Shown piece after piece: positions 24,387 through 32,846 of a stretch of 64,000 bases of DNA; positions within the stretch are counted from its first letter, which is position 1, and every line of letters begins with the position of its first letter. The stretch lies in assembly GCF_902499135.1 (NCBI RefSeq), contig NZ_CABVPR010000015.1:32445-96444 (forward strand), written 5' to 3'. This stretch comes from Burkholderia dolosa. GTDB lineage: Bacteria; Pseudomonadota; Gammaproteobacteria; Burkholderiales; Burkholderiaceae. The translations under genes were made by a program, and so were the position numbers. The notes under the pieces are model-generated. The model ran no database searches. It saw only the letters and a program-made list of their open reading frames with translations, and had not been told where the DNA came from.

Positions 24387-25442
24387 TCAGCCTTGCTGTT
24401 CGACGAGCGCGCGCGCGTCGGCGACATGGCCGCGATACGCTTCGAAGATCTTGCGCAGCGCGTCGTCGAACGTCGACTGCGGCGCCCAGCCGAGTTCCTG
24501 CATCGTGTTGTCGATCTTCGGCACGCGATTCTGCACGTCCTGATAGCCGTTGCCGTAGTACGCGCCGGACGTCGTCTCGACGAGCTGCACCTGCTTCGCC
24601 GAATCGGCGTACTCCGGGAATTCGGCGGCGAGCTCGAGCATCTTGTGCGCGAGTTCGCGGACCGAGAAGTTGTTCTTCGGGTTGCCGATGTTGTAGATCT
24701 TGCCCGACGCGACGCCGTTCGCGTTCTCGATGATCTTCATCAGCGCGCTGATGCCGTCGTCGATGTCGGTGAACGCGCGCTTTTGCGAGCCGCCGTCCAC
24801 GAGGCTGATGTTCTCGCCGCGCACGATGTGTCCGAGGAACTGCGTGACCACGCGCGAGCTGCCTTCCTTCGGCGTGTAGATCGAGTCGAGGCCGGGTCCG
24901 ATCCAGTTGAATGGGCGGAACAGCGTGAAGTTCAGGCCTTCCATCCCGTAGCCCCAGATCACGCGGTCCATCAGCTGCTTCGAGCATGCGTAGATCCAGC
25001 GCGGCTTGTTGATCGGGCCGTACGTGAGGGCGGACGCGTCCGGATCGAACTGCTCGTCCGAGCACATGCCGTACACCTCGGACGTCGACGGGAACACGAG
25101 GTGCTTGCCGTACTTCACGGCCGAGCGGACGATCGGCAGGTTCGCCTCGAAGTCGAGCTCGAACACGCGCAGCGGCTGCTGGACGTACGTCGCGGGCGTC
25201 GCGATCGCGACGAGCGGCAGGATCACGTCGCACTTCTTCACGTGATACTCGACCCACTCCTTGTTGATCGTGATGTCGCCTTCGAAGAAATGCATCCGCT
25301 CGTGGTTGACGAGATCGCCGAGCCGGTCGGTCTGCATGTCCATGCCGAACACTTCCCAATCGGTGGTTTCAAGAATGCGCTTCGACAGGTGATGGCCGAT
25401 GAAGCCGTTCACACCCAGGATCAGGACTTTTTTTGCTTTCAT
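24387..25442 (-). CDS. arnA: ArnA dehydrogenase half (UDP-GlcA oxidative decarboxylase)
   Basis: 351 residues, extended SDR. Oxidises UDP-glucuronate at C4 with NAD+, with decarboxylation to UDP-4-keto-pentose. NAD motif ILGVNGFIGHHLSKRIL; catalytic region PSTSEVYGM...YACSKQLMDRVIW; later RPFNWIGPGLDSIYTPKEGSSRVVTQF and DGGSQKRAFTDIDDG match the C-terminal domain of E. coli ArnA. Here it is a separate gene whose ATG overlaps the stop of the formyltransferase gene (ATGA, 4 bp). A longer upstream frame is ignored for that reason. Confidence 0.94.
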   Translation of the reverse strand: MKAKKVLILGVNGFIGHHLSKRILETTDWEVFGMDMQTDRLGDLVNHERMHFFEGDITINKEWVEYHVKKCDVILPLVAIATPATYVQQPLRVFELDFEANLPIVRSAVKYGKHLVFPSTSEVYGMCSDEQFDPDASALTYGPINKPRWIYACSKQLMDRVIWGYGMEGLNFTLFRPFNWIGPGLDSIYTPKEGSSRVVTQFLGHIVRGENISLVDGGSQKRAFTDIDDGISALMKIIENANGVASGKIYNIGNPKNNFSVRELAHKMLELAAEFPEYADSAKQVQLVETTSGAYYGNGYQDVQNRVPKIDNTMQELGWAPQSTFDDALRKIFEAYRGHVADARALVEQQG

Positions 25443-26386
25443 GAATGACGGGAAGAATGAATGAACTGCGCGAATTCCGCGGGCGTCACGACGGTGTGGC
25501 TGCCGTCGCGCTGTTGCCACAGCTCGAGAATGGAAAGGGCACGGCTGTCGCCGCAGACGCCGAGTAGCGCATTATCGCTTACGTGCAGGCCGGGCGGCAA
25601 ATCAGCCGCCGCCGCGGCAGCCGCGCTGCCGGGCCCCGCCAGCCGCGCGCGCGCGACGACGAAACGCTCGCCCGCGACGTCGGTGAACGCGCCCGGATAC
25701 GGCGGCGCGACCGCGCGCACGAGGTTGTAGACCTGCGCGGCCGGCTTCGTCCAGTCGATGCGGCCGTCCTCGGGCTTGCGCCCGCCGTAGTAGCTGCCGG
25801 CCGACAGGTCGTTCGGCAGGTGCGGCGCGTCGCCCGCGAGCAGCGCGGGCAGCACGCGCCAGAGCGTCTGCTCGGCCGCGACGGTGACCTTGTCGAACAC
25901 CTGCGCGGCCGTGTCGTCCGGCAGGATCGGCACGGCCGTCTGACCGACGATCGCGCCGGCGTCGGGCTTCGCGGCCATCTCGTGCAGCGTCGCGCCGGTT
26001 TCCGTTTCGCCGTTCAGCACCGCCCAGTTCGTCGGCACGCGGCCGCGGTATTTCGGCAGCAGCGAACCGTGCATGTTGTATGCACCGCGCGGCGCGATCG
26101 CGAGCAGGTCCGGCGGCAGCATGTGGCGGTAATAGAACGAGAAGATGAAGTCGGGCCGCGCGTCGGACACCGCGCGGCGCAGCGCCGGGTCGGCGGGGTC
26201 GGCCGGCGTGACGACCGGAATGCCGTGCTCGGCCGCCACCGACGCGACGCTGCCGAACCAGATGTTCTCGTTCGGATTGTCTTCGTGCGTGACGACGAGC
26301 GCGACGTCGACGCCGCGCGCGAGCAGCACCTGCAGGCACCGCACGCCGACGTTGTGATACGCGAAGACGACCGCGCGCGGCTTCAT
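25439..26386 (-). CDS. arnA: ArnA formyltransferase half
   Basis: 315 residues. N-10-formyl-tetrahydrofolate-dependent transferase that formylates UDP-Ara4N. It corresponds to the N-terminal domain of E. coli ArnA: VVFAYHNVGVRCLQVLL at the start, FSFYYRHMLPPDLLAIAPRGAYNMHGSLLPKYRGRVPTNWAVLNGE with catalytic Asn and His, and KPDAGAIVGQ with catalytic Asp. The C-terminal OB-like part ends before a 4-bp overlap with the dehydrogenase gene. Its own start overlaps the arnC stop by 4 bp. Confidence 0.93.
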   Translation of the reverse strand: MKPRAVVFAYHNVGVRCLQVLLARGVDVALVVTHEDNPNENIWFGSVASVAAEHGIPVVTPADPADPALRRAVSDARPDFIFSFYYRHMLPPDLLAIAPRGAYNMHGSLLPKYRGRVPTNWAVLNGETETGATLHEMAAKPDAGAIVGQTAVPILPDDTAAQVFDKVTVAAEQTLWRVLPALLAGDAPHLPNDLSAGSYYGGRKPEDGRIDWTKPAAQVYNLVRAVAPPYPGAFTDVAGERFVVARARLAGPGSAAAAAAADLPPGLHVSDNALLGVCGDSRALSILELWQQRDGSHTVVTPAEFAQFIHSSRHS

Positions 26387-27405
26387 TGTGCAGCCTCGGT
26401 GCGCGCGGCGCCGGCCGGCACCGCCGGCACGCCGTCGTGCTGTTCGAGCACGGCCTGGATCAGATAGCGCGGCCGTGCGCGCACCTGCTGATAGATGCGC
26501 CCGACGTACTCGCCGAGCAGGCCGAGCGCGAACAGGATCACGCCGAGCAGGAAGAAGGTGATCGCGAACAGCGTGAACACGCCTTGCACTTCCGCGCCGA
26601 CGATGAAGCGCCGTACGAGCAGCAGCACGAACAGCGCGGCGGAGCCGAGCGACAGGATCACGCCGATGAACGACAGCCACTGCAGCGGCACGACCGAAAA
26701 GCCCGTCACCAGATCGAAGTTCAGCCGGATCAGGCTGTACAGCGAATACTTCGACTGGCCCGCGAAGCGCTCCTCGTGCGCGACCTCGATTTCGGTCGGA
26801 TTCTGCGCGAACGTGTAGGCGAGCGCGGGGATGAACGTGTTCACTTCGCCGCACACGTTGATCGTGTCGATGATGCGGCGGCTGTATGCGCGCAGCATGC
26901 AGCCCTGGTCGGTCATCTTGATGCGCGTGATGCGCTCGCGCAGCCGGTTCATCATCGCGGATGCCTTGCGCCGCCACAGGCTGTCCTGGCGCTGCTTGCG
27001 GATCGAGCCGACGTAGTCGTAGCCCTCGTGCATCTTGGCGATCAGCTTGCCGATTTCCTCCGGCGGATTCTGCAGGTCGGCGTCGAGCGTGACGACGATG
27101 TCGCCGCGCGACTGCGCGAAGCCCGCGAGGATCGCCATGTGCTGCCCGTAGTTGCCGTTGAGCAGCACGACGCGCGTCGTGTCGGGCCGCACGTGGAACT
27201 GGTCGGCGAGCATCGCGGCCGAGCGGTCGCGGCTGCCGTCGTTGATCAGGATCACTTCGTACGACGTGCCCAGTGCGTCGAGGGCCGGGTACAGGCGCGC
27301 GAACAGCGCGGCGAGGCCGTCTTCCTCGTTGTACACGGGGATGATGACCGATACTTCCGGACGGTCGGCGTCCCGGTGACCGGCGCGTGCTTCAGGGTGA
27401 CTCAT
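26383..27405 (-). CDS. arnC: undecaprenyl-phosphate Ara4FN transferase
   Basis: 340 residues, GT2 glycosyltransferase with a C-terminal membrane part. Transfers 4-formamido-arabinose from UDP to undecaprenyl phosphate. N-terminal VSVIIPVYNEEDGLAALFARL; metal-binding VTLDADLQNPPEEI; QGCMLRAYSRRI. Two transmembrane helices follow (WLSFIGVILSLGSAALFVLLLV and GVFTLFAITFFLLGVILFALGLLGEYVGRIY). Placed between arnB (6 bp) and the formyltransferase gene (overlap). Confidence 0.95.
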   Translation of the reverse strand: MSHPEARAGHRDADRPEVSVIIPVYNEEDGLAALFARLYPALDALGTSYEVILINDGSRDRSAAMLADQFHVRPDTTRVVLLNGNYGQHMAILAGFAQSRGDIVVTLDADLQNPPEEIGKLIAKMHEGYDYVGSIRKQRQDSLWRRKASAMMNRLRERITRIKMTDQGCMLRAYSRRIIDTINVCGEVNTFIPALAYTFAQNPTEIEVAHEERFAGQSKYSLYSLIRLNFDLVTGFSVVPLQWLSFIGVILSLGSAALFVLLLVRRFIVGAEVQGVFTLFAITFFLLGVILFALGLLGEYVGRIYQQVRARPRYLIQAVLEQHDGVPAVPAGAARTEAAQ

Positions 27406-27411
27406 GTACGC

Positions 27412-28563
27412 TTACTTTCCGTATTGTTCGCAAATCTGATTGATCGCGTCGACCACGCGACGCACGTCGTCTTCCGTCATCTGCGTGAAGAGCGGCAGCG
27501 TGACGGTCGACGCGCCGTACCGTTCGGCGTGCGGGAACATTCCTTCCTTGAAGCCGCGCGCACGGTACAGCGTGAAAAGATGGATCGCCGGGTAGTGGAC
27601 GCCCGTGCCGATTCCGCGCTCCTTCATCTGTGCCATGAAGTCGGCGCGCGAGATCGACAGGCGCTCGAGCGGCAGCGTGACCTGGAACATGTGCCAGTTG
27701 CCGTTTTCGAAATCGGCGACGGGCAGCCCGAGGCCGAGCTTCACGGCCGGCCCGCCGTCGAGCGCGGCGAAATACGCGCGCGCGAGCGCGCGGCGCTGCG
27801 CGGTGAAGCGCTCGAGGTGCGGCAGCTGACCGAGCCCGACGCGCGCGGCGACGTCGGTCAGGTTGTACTTGCCGCCGAGCACGTCGCAATCCATCCCGTC
27901 GAAGCCGGTGCGCGTGATGCCTTGCAGACGGTACTTCTGCGCGAGCGCGGCTTCGTGTTCGTCGTTCAGCACGAGCGCGCCGCCTTCGATCGTCGTCAGG
28001 TTCTTGTTCGCGTGGAAGCTGAACGACACGATGTCGCCGATCGCGCCGATGCGCTTGCCGTTCCACGTCGAGCCGAGCGCCTGCGCGGCGTCTTCGATCA
28101 CGCGCAGGCCGTGCGCGCGCGCGATCGCGTACAGCCGGTCCATGTCGACCGGCAGCCCCGCCAGATAGACGGGAACGATCGCCTTCGTGCGCGGCGTGAT
28201 CGCCTGCTCGACCTTGTCGAGGTCGATGTTGCGCGTGACCGGATCGATATCGGCGAATACGGGCGTCGCGCCCGTCTCGAGAATCACGTTGCTGGTCGAT
28301 ACCCACGACGCCGGCGTCGTGATCACTTCGTCGCCGGGGCCGACGCCCGCGATGCGCAGGCCGATCTCGAGCGTGCAGGTGCCCGAGTTGAATGCGCGCA
28401 CCGGCCGGCCGCCGCAGTATTCGGACAGCGCGGCCTCGAACTTCTGGTTCTGCGGGCCGGTCGTGATCCAGCCCGAGCGCAGCACGTCGACGACGCCCTG
28501 AATGGTTTCCTCGTCGATTTCCGGGCGGGTGAACGGCAGAAACGGAGCGGTAGTCTGGCTCAT
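27412..28563 (-). CDS. arnB: UDP-Ara4O aminotransferase
   Basis: 383 residues, DegT/DnrJ/EryC1 PLP family. Converts UDP-4-keto-arabinose to UDP-Ara4N with glutamate. N-terminal FLPFTRPEIDEETIQGVVDVLRSGWITTGP; PLP-binding DAAQALGSTWNG; Schiff-base lysine in FSFHANKNLTTIEGGAL; C-terminal VHYPAIHLFTLYRARGF. The start at 28563 was preferred over the longer frame because MSQTTAPFLPF matches the family N-terminus. Upstream lies a 131-bp gap that could hold an internal promoter. Confidence 0.95.
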   Translation of the reverse strand: MSQTTAPFLPFTRPEIDEETIQGVVDVLRSGWITTGPQNQKFEAALSEYCGGRPVRAFNSGTCTLEIGLRIAGVGPGDEVITTPASWVSTSNVILETGATPVFADIDPVTRNIDLDKVEQAITPRTKAIVPVYLAGLPVDMDRLYAIARAHGLRVIEDAAQALGSTWNGKRIGAIGDIVSFSFHANKNLTTIEGGALVLNDEHEAALAQKYRLQGITRTGFDGMDCDVLGGKYNLTDVAARVGLGQLPHLERFTAQRRALARAYFAALDGGPAVKLGLGLPVADFENGNWHMFQVTLPLERLSISRADFMAQMKERGIGTGVHYPAIHLFTLYRARGFKEGMFPHAERYGASTVTLPLFTQMTEDDVRRVVDAINQICEQYGK

Positions 28564-28694
28564 GAACGCATTGGCCTGTAATGGCGTGTAATAAAAGGGT
28601 CGGGCGGTCCCGCCCGAAACCGGCATTAAACACCGGTTGGCGGATTCGTACCGTGATTTTTTGTAGGCGGCCGCTTAACGCGGCAACGGCCGGC

Positions 28695-29066
28695 TCAGCT
28701 GCGTGCGAGCACGAATACGCCGACCAGGATGATCGCGATGCCGACGAGCCGCTGGACCGACAGCACCTCGCCGAACAGGTACCAGGCCGCGAACGCGTTG
28801 ACGACGTAGCCGAGCGACAGCATCGGATACGCGATCGACACGTCGACGCGCGACAGCCCGACGATCCACACGACGACGCTCAGCACGTAGCATGCGAGGC
28901 CGCCGATGATCGGCAGCTGGGTCGCGATCTTCAGGCCGACCGGAACGATGTTCGCACGGGTGAATTCGAAGTGTCCAACGGCGTTGACGCCGGCCTTCAG
29001 CAAAAGTTGCGCGCAGGCGTTGAGCATCACGCCGGTGACGATGCAGACGAACGAAACGGGATTCAT
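28695..29066 (-). CDS. SMR-family protein, probable ArnE/ArnF-like flippase subunit
   Basis: 123 residues with four predicted transmembrane helices, EamA/SMR type (MNPVSFVCIVTGVMLNACAQLLLKAGV, LACYVLSVVVWIVGLSRVDVSIAYPML, VVNAFAAWYLFGEVLSVQRLVGIAIILVGVFVLA). By position between arnB and arnT it is the likely transporter that flips undecaprenyl-P-Ara4N to the periplasmic face. E. coli uses two such proteins, ArnE and ArnF; only one is present here. Whether it is orthologous to ArnE or ArnF cannot be decided by eye. Confidence 0.82.
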   Translation of the reverse strand: MNPVSFVCIVTGVMLNACAQLLLKAGVNAVGHFEFTRANIVPVGLKIATQLPIIGGLACYVLSVVVWIVGLSRVDVSIAYPMLSLGYVVNAFAAWYLFGEVLSVQRLVGIAIILVGVFVLARS

Positions 29067-29080
29067 GCGACGGGGCGTCC

Positions 29081-30757
29081 TTACGATTGCGGTTTTTCCA
29101 CGATCACGCGGCGGTTGTCGCGCGCGATCACGCGCATCGGCACGTGCCGCGCGACGAGCGCGTCATACTGGCCGGGCGGCATGATCGCGAGCGCGTGGGT
29201 GTCGTGCTCCCAGCGCGCGATCCATTCGTCGACGGTCGGAATCCATTTGTTCGGCTCGACCGAAATCCCGAACGCGAGTTCGTCCTGACGATGAACCATG
29301 ATCGTCGTGTGGCCGACGTAGAACGGGAACGTGTGGTCGAGCATCTCGATCGAGTAGAACGGCGTGTCGGGCGGCAGCTTCGCCAGTTCCGCGCGCACCG
29401 CCGGTGCGAGCAGGGCGCCCGAGCTGTAGCGACCGAATTCGTCGTGCCCGGTGCCGCCGATCGTGCCGAACAGCAGCCACGCGGTCGCGAACGCGGTGAG
29501 CGCGGCCGCGACGCCCGTACGGCGGTTCAGCCACGCGGCGGCGAGCGTCAGCGCGGCCGCGACCGCGAGGCCCGCGTACAGCCACATCTGGAATGCGCGG
29601 TACAGCGCGTTCGGCGTGCGCGCGTCGCCCTGGTACGCGAGGAAGATGATCCCGAACGCGGCCGCGACGAAGAACACCAGGTAGCCGAGCAGATGGCGGC
29701 GGAACCGGTCCGCGCTCAGCAGCGGCAGGTACGCGCCGATCACGAGCGCCAGCGCCGGCGCGACCGGCAGCACGTACGAGATCAGCTTCGAGTGCGACGC
29801 GCTGAAGAACAGGAAGATGAACGCGCTCCAGATCAGCAGCACGAGCATCGGCGAGAAGCCGTTCGGCTGGCGCGGCATGCGCAGCGCATGCCGCACGCTC
29901 TGCCACGCGACCGACAGCCACGGCAGGAAGCCGACCAGCAGCACGGGCGCGAAGTAGTAGAACGGTCCGGGGCGGTTCTGTTCCGGGGTCAGGTAGCGGC
30001 GGAACTGCTGGACGACGAAGAAGAAGTTGAAGAATTCGGGGTTGCGCTGCTGCACGAGCACGAACCACGGCGTGACGATCGCGAAGAAGATCACGAGCCC
30101 GCTCACCAGATACAGCCGCTTCCACAGCGCCCAGTCGCGCGCGATCAGCGTATAGAGCACGAGCACCGCGCCGGGCAGGATCACGCCGACGAGGCCCTTG
30201 GACAGCACCGCGAGCGCCATCGCGGCCCAGCACGTCCACATCCAGCCGCGCACGGCGGCCGCGCGCAGCCCCGGCCGCTGCGCGAGCAGCAGCGCGCACA
30301 GCGACACCGCCATCCAGAGCGCGAGCCCCATGTCGAGCGCGTTGAAGTGGCCCATCAGGTTCCAGTACGGCGACGACGCGAGCACGATCGCCGCGAGGAA
30401 GCCGGACAGCGGGTTGAACAGCCGCGCGCCGGTGAAGCCGACGAGCAGCACGCCGGCGAAGCTCGCGAGCGCCGTATACAGGCGCGCCTGCCATTCGCCG
30501 ATGCCGAACCACGCGAACGTCAGCGCGTTCAGCCAGGTCTGCAGCGGCGGCTTCTCGAAGTACTTGTAGCCGTTGTAGCGCGGCGTGATCCAGTCGCCGG
30601 TGACGAACATCTCGCGCGCCATTTCCGCGTAGCGGCCTTCGTCGCTCGGAATCAGGTGGCGCAGCCCGAGCGGCGCGAACCAGACGACCGCGAACGCGAC
30701 GAGCAGGAGGACGAGCGTGATGCGATTGAGCGGTAGCCTCGACGGCGTATCGTTCAT
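29081..30757 (-). CDS. arnT: lipid A Ara4N transferase ArnT
   Basis: 558 residues, GT83 polytopic inner-membrane protein with about twelve helices. Moves Ara4N from undecaprenyl phosphate to lipid A phosphates in the periplasm, lowering surface charge and giving resistance to cationic peptides such as polymyxin. The first periplasmic loop has the acidic motif RHLIPSDEGRYAEMAREMFVTGDWITPRYNGYKYFEKPPL. The soluble C-terminal part begins near FGTIGGTGHDEF. The start at 30757 is followed directly by a hydrophobic helix; the upstream frame is Arg/Pro-rich. Spaced 14 bp from the SMR gene. Confidence 0.93.
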   Translation of the reverse strand: MNDTPSRLPLNRITLVLLLVAFAVVWFAPLGLRHLIPSDEGRYAEMAREMFVTGDWITPRYNGYKYFEKPPLQTWLNALTFAWFGIGEWQARLYTALASFAGVLLVGFTGARLFNPLSGFLAAIVLASSPYWNLMGHFNALDMGLALWMAVSLCALLLAQRPGLRAAAVRGWMWTCWAAMALAVLSKGLVGVILPGAVLVLYTLIARDWALWKRLYLVSGLVIFFAIVTPWFVLVQQRNPEFFNFFFVVQQFRRYLTPEQNRPGPFYYFAPVLLVGFLPWLSVAWQSVRHALRMPRQPNGFSPMLVLLIWSAFIFLFFSASHSKLISYVLPVAPALALVIGAYLPLLSADRFRRHLLGYLVFFVAAAFGIIFLAYQGDARTPNALYRAFQMWLYAGLAVAAALTLAAAWLNRRTGVAAALTAFATAWLLFGTIGGTGHDEFGRYSSGALLAPAVRAELAKLPPDTPFYSIEMLDHTFPFYVGHTTIMVHRQDELAFGISVEPNKWIPTVDEWIARWEHDTHALAIMPPGQYDALVARHVPMRVIARDNRRVIVEKPQS

Positions 30758-30867
30758 GGGTTTTTCAGCCTGTTGGTTGTTGTGATGGGCCGCCGGCGCG
30801 GTACGCCGGGGCGGGACGCATACCGGGGATCGACCCGGCGCCGGCCGGAGTTTTACCGCATCGGGGA

Positions 30868-31242
30868 TCAACGTTCAATCAAGAGCGCGGCGGCGACTTT
30901 GCGGCCCTCGGCCATCAGGATGTTGTAGGTGCGGCAGGCCGCCTGGAAATCCATCGTCTCGACGCCGATCCGTCTGGCCGTGAGCGCGGCGACGAGCCGC
31001 GGATGAGGAAAGCGCAGCCGCGCGCCGCTGCCGAAGATCACGACTTCGGGCGCCGGGTCGAGCAGCATCGCGAAGTGCTCGGGCGCCAGCGCGTCGAACG
31101 ACGACACGGGCCAGTCGCGGACCGGCGCGCCGGGCAGCACGATCACGCTCGTCGCGTGGCGTTCCAGATTGACGTCGACATAATCGGGGCCGTAGCCGGT
31201 GACGGTATTGAGCGCGCCGCTCGCATCCTGGTGCAGTTTCAA
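30868..31242 (-). CDS. Mth938-like (DUF498) protein
   Basis: 124 residues from a TTG start at 31242, chosen because the conserved sequence (LKLHQDASGALNTVTGYGPDYVDVN) begins there and no ATG fits; the frame is open 46 codons further but that part is Arg/Pro-rich. The central VIVLPGAPVRDWPVSSFDALAPEHFAMLLDPAPEVVIFGSGARLRFPHP and MDFQAACRTYNILMAEGRKVAAALLI are typical of the Mth938 fold. Function unknown; mitochondrial relatives (NDUFAF3) assist complex I assembly. It precedes arnT by 110 bp. Confidence 0.8.
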   Translation of the reverse strand: MKLHQDASGALNTVTGYGPDYVDVNLERHATSVIVLPGAPVRDWPVSSFDALAPEHFAMLLDPAPEVVIFGSGARLRFPHPRLVAALTARRIGVETMDFQAACRTYNILMAEGRKVAAALLIER

Positions 31243-31554
31243 ATCGGTATTCCGAGGTTTCCGTGAGGGAGAGTCAGGCAGCCCCGCGCGGGGCCGGCGG
31301 CCGGTTTCGCGCGCGGCGCTCGCGGGACGCCTGACGGCGCGGGCCCGGCGCGGCTTTGGTGCATTGCGAAAGTCGGCCAAAATCCGCTAAATTATAACTT
31401 TTTGGTCGCCTCCGGGCGGCACTTGCGTCGTGCGTCGCCACAAGCCGCGTCCGACCGCCGCTTTTTTCCAGCCTAGACAGCGCGCACAGACCGGCCGCTC
31501 TCCAGTTTTGATCCCGTCCCCCGGCCGCAAGGCCAACCCAGGAACCGTGTCGTC
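31243..31554. other. 312-bp divergent promoter region
   Basis: Between the Mth938 gene (-) and alaA (+). On the + strand TTGCGA (31364-31369) and TAAATT (31388-31393) are 18 bp apart. The same AT-rich patch reads TATAAT on the minus strand, so both directions could start here. No gene is supported. Confidence 0.45.
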
Positions 31555-32793
31555 GTGAAACCGATTCAGAAGTCGAACAAGCTGCTCAACGTCTGCTACG
31601 ACATCCGTGGCCCGGTGCTCGAGCACGCAAAGCGCCTCGAGGAAGAAGGCCATCGCATCATCAAGCTGAACATCGGCAACCTCGCGCCGTTCGGATTCGA
31701 CGCGCCGGACGAGATCATCCAGGACATGATCCGCAACCTGCCCACGTCGTCCGGCTATTCGGACTCGAAGGGCGTGTTCTCGGCCCGCAAGGCCGTGATG
31801 CACTACACGCAGCAAAAGGGCGTCGTCGGCGTCGGTCTCGACGACATCTACATCGGCAACGGCGCGTCCGAGCTGATCGTGATGGCGACGCAGGCGCTGC
31901 TCAACGACGGCGACGAAGTGCTGCTGCCGGCGCCCGACTATCCGCTGTGGACGGCCGCGGTCAGCCTGTCGGGCGGCACGCCGGTCCATTACGTCTGCGA
32001 CGAGCAGAACGCGTGGATGCCCGACCTCGACGACATCCGCCGCAAGATCACGCCGAACACGAAGGCGATCGTCGTGATCAACCCGAACAACCCGACCGGC
32101 GCGCTTTATTCTGACGAATTGCTGCTCGAACTGCTGGAGATCGCGCGGCAGCACGGGCTGATCGTGTTCGCCGACGAGGTGTACGACAAGATCGTCTACG
32201 ACGGTCTCGAGCACACGGCACTCGGCGCGCTGTCCGAGGACGTGATCACCGTCACGTTCAACAGCCTGTCGAAGAGCTACCGGTCGTGCGGCTATCGCGC
32301 GGGATGGATGGCCGTGTCGGGCCTCGGCGGCGACAACCGGCGGCGCGCAAAGGACTATCTCGAAGGGCTCGGCATCCTGTCGTCGATGCGGCTGTGCGCG
32401 AATGTGCCGGGGCAGTTCGCGATCCAGACGGCGCTCGGCGGCTACCAGAGCATCAACGAGCTGATCGTGCCGACCGGGCGTCTGTACAAGCAGCGCGAGC
32501 TCGCGTACGAGATGCTCACGTCGATTCCGGGCGTCACGTGCGTGAAGCCGCAGGCCGCGCTCTACATGTTTCCGCGCCTCGATCCGAAGCTCTACCCGAT
32601 CCAGAACGACCAGCAGTTCATTCTCGACCTGCTGCTCGAGGAGCGCGTGCTGCTCGTGCAGGGAACGGGCTTCAACTGGCCGGCGCCCGATCACTTCCGC
32701 GTGGTCTTCCTGCCGAACCTCGACGACCTGACCGATTCGATCAACCGGATCGCGCGCTTCCTCGACGGCTACCGCAAGCGCCATTCGGTGTGA
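31555..32793 (+). CDS. alaA: alanine aminotransferase (AlaA-type)
   Basis: 412 residues, PLP-dependent class I/II aminotransferase; makes L-alanine from pyruvate with glutamate. MKPIQKSNKLLNVCYDIRGPVLEHAKRLEEEGHRIIKLNIGNLAPFGFDAP matches E. coli AlaA (YfbQ) closely. PLP motif FNSLSKSYRSCGYRAGWM carries the Schiff-base lysine; INPNNPTGALYSDELL is conserved. The start is GTG with AGGAA upstream. Beginning of alaA-hom-thrC, so coupled with aspartate-family amino acid synthesis. Confidence 0.92.
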   Translation: MKPIQKSNKLLNVCYDIRGPVLEHAKRLEEEGHRIIKLNIGNLAPFGFDAPDEIIQDMIRNLPTSSGYSDSKGVFSARKAVMHYTQQKGVVGVGLDDIYIGNGASELIVMATQALLNDGDEVLLPAPDYPLWTAAVSLSGGTPVHYVCDEQNAWMPDLDDIRRKITPNTKAIVVINPNNPTGALYSDELLLELLEIARQHGLIVFADEVYDKIVYDGLEHTALGALSEDVITVTFNSLSKSYRSCGYRAGWMAVSGLGGDNRRRAKDYLEGLGILSSMRLCANVPGQFAIQTALGGYQSINELIVPTGRLYKQRELAYEMLTSIPGVTCVKPQAALYMFPRLDPKLYPIQNDQQFILDLLLEERVLLVQGTGFNWPAPDHFRVVFLPNLDDLTDSINRIARFLDGYRKRHSV

Positions 32794-32846
32794 GCGGGCA
32801 CGAACACGCGGCACTCACTACTTCTTACTCATCGATCACACGCAGC

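Noticed and set aside
25439-25442. Frameshift breaking arnA into two pieces
   Set aside because: Both halves are complete with their own catalytic residues, and the second has an ATG in a normal stop-start overlap, so they are separate genes rather than a broken fusion.
32286-32846. N-terminal extension of homoserine dehydrogenase into alaA
   Set aside because: The 187 extra codons are the shadow frame of alaA. Hom of usual length begins at 32847.
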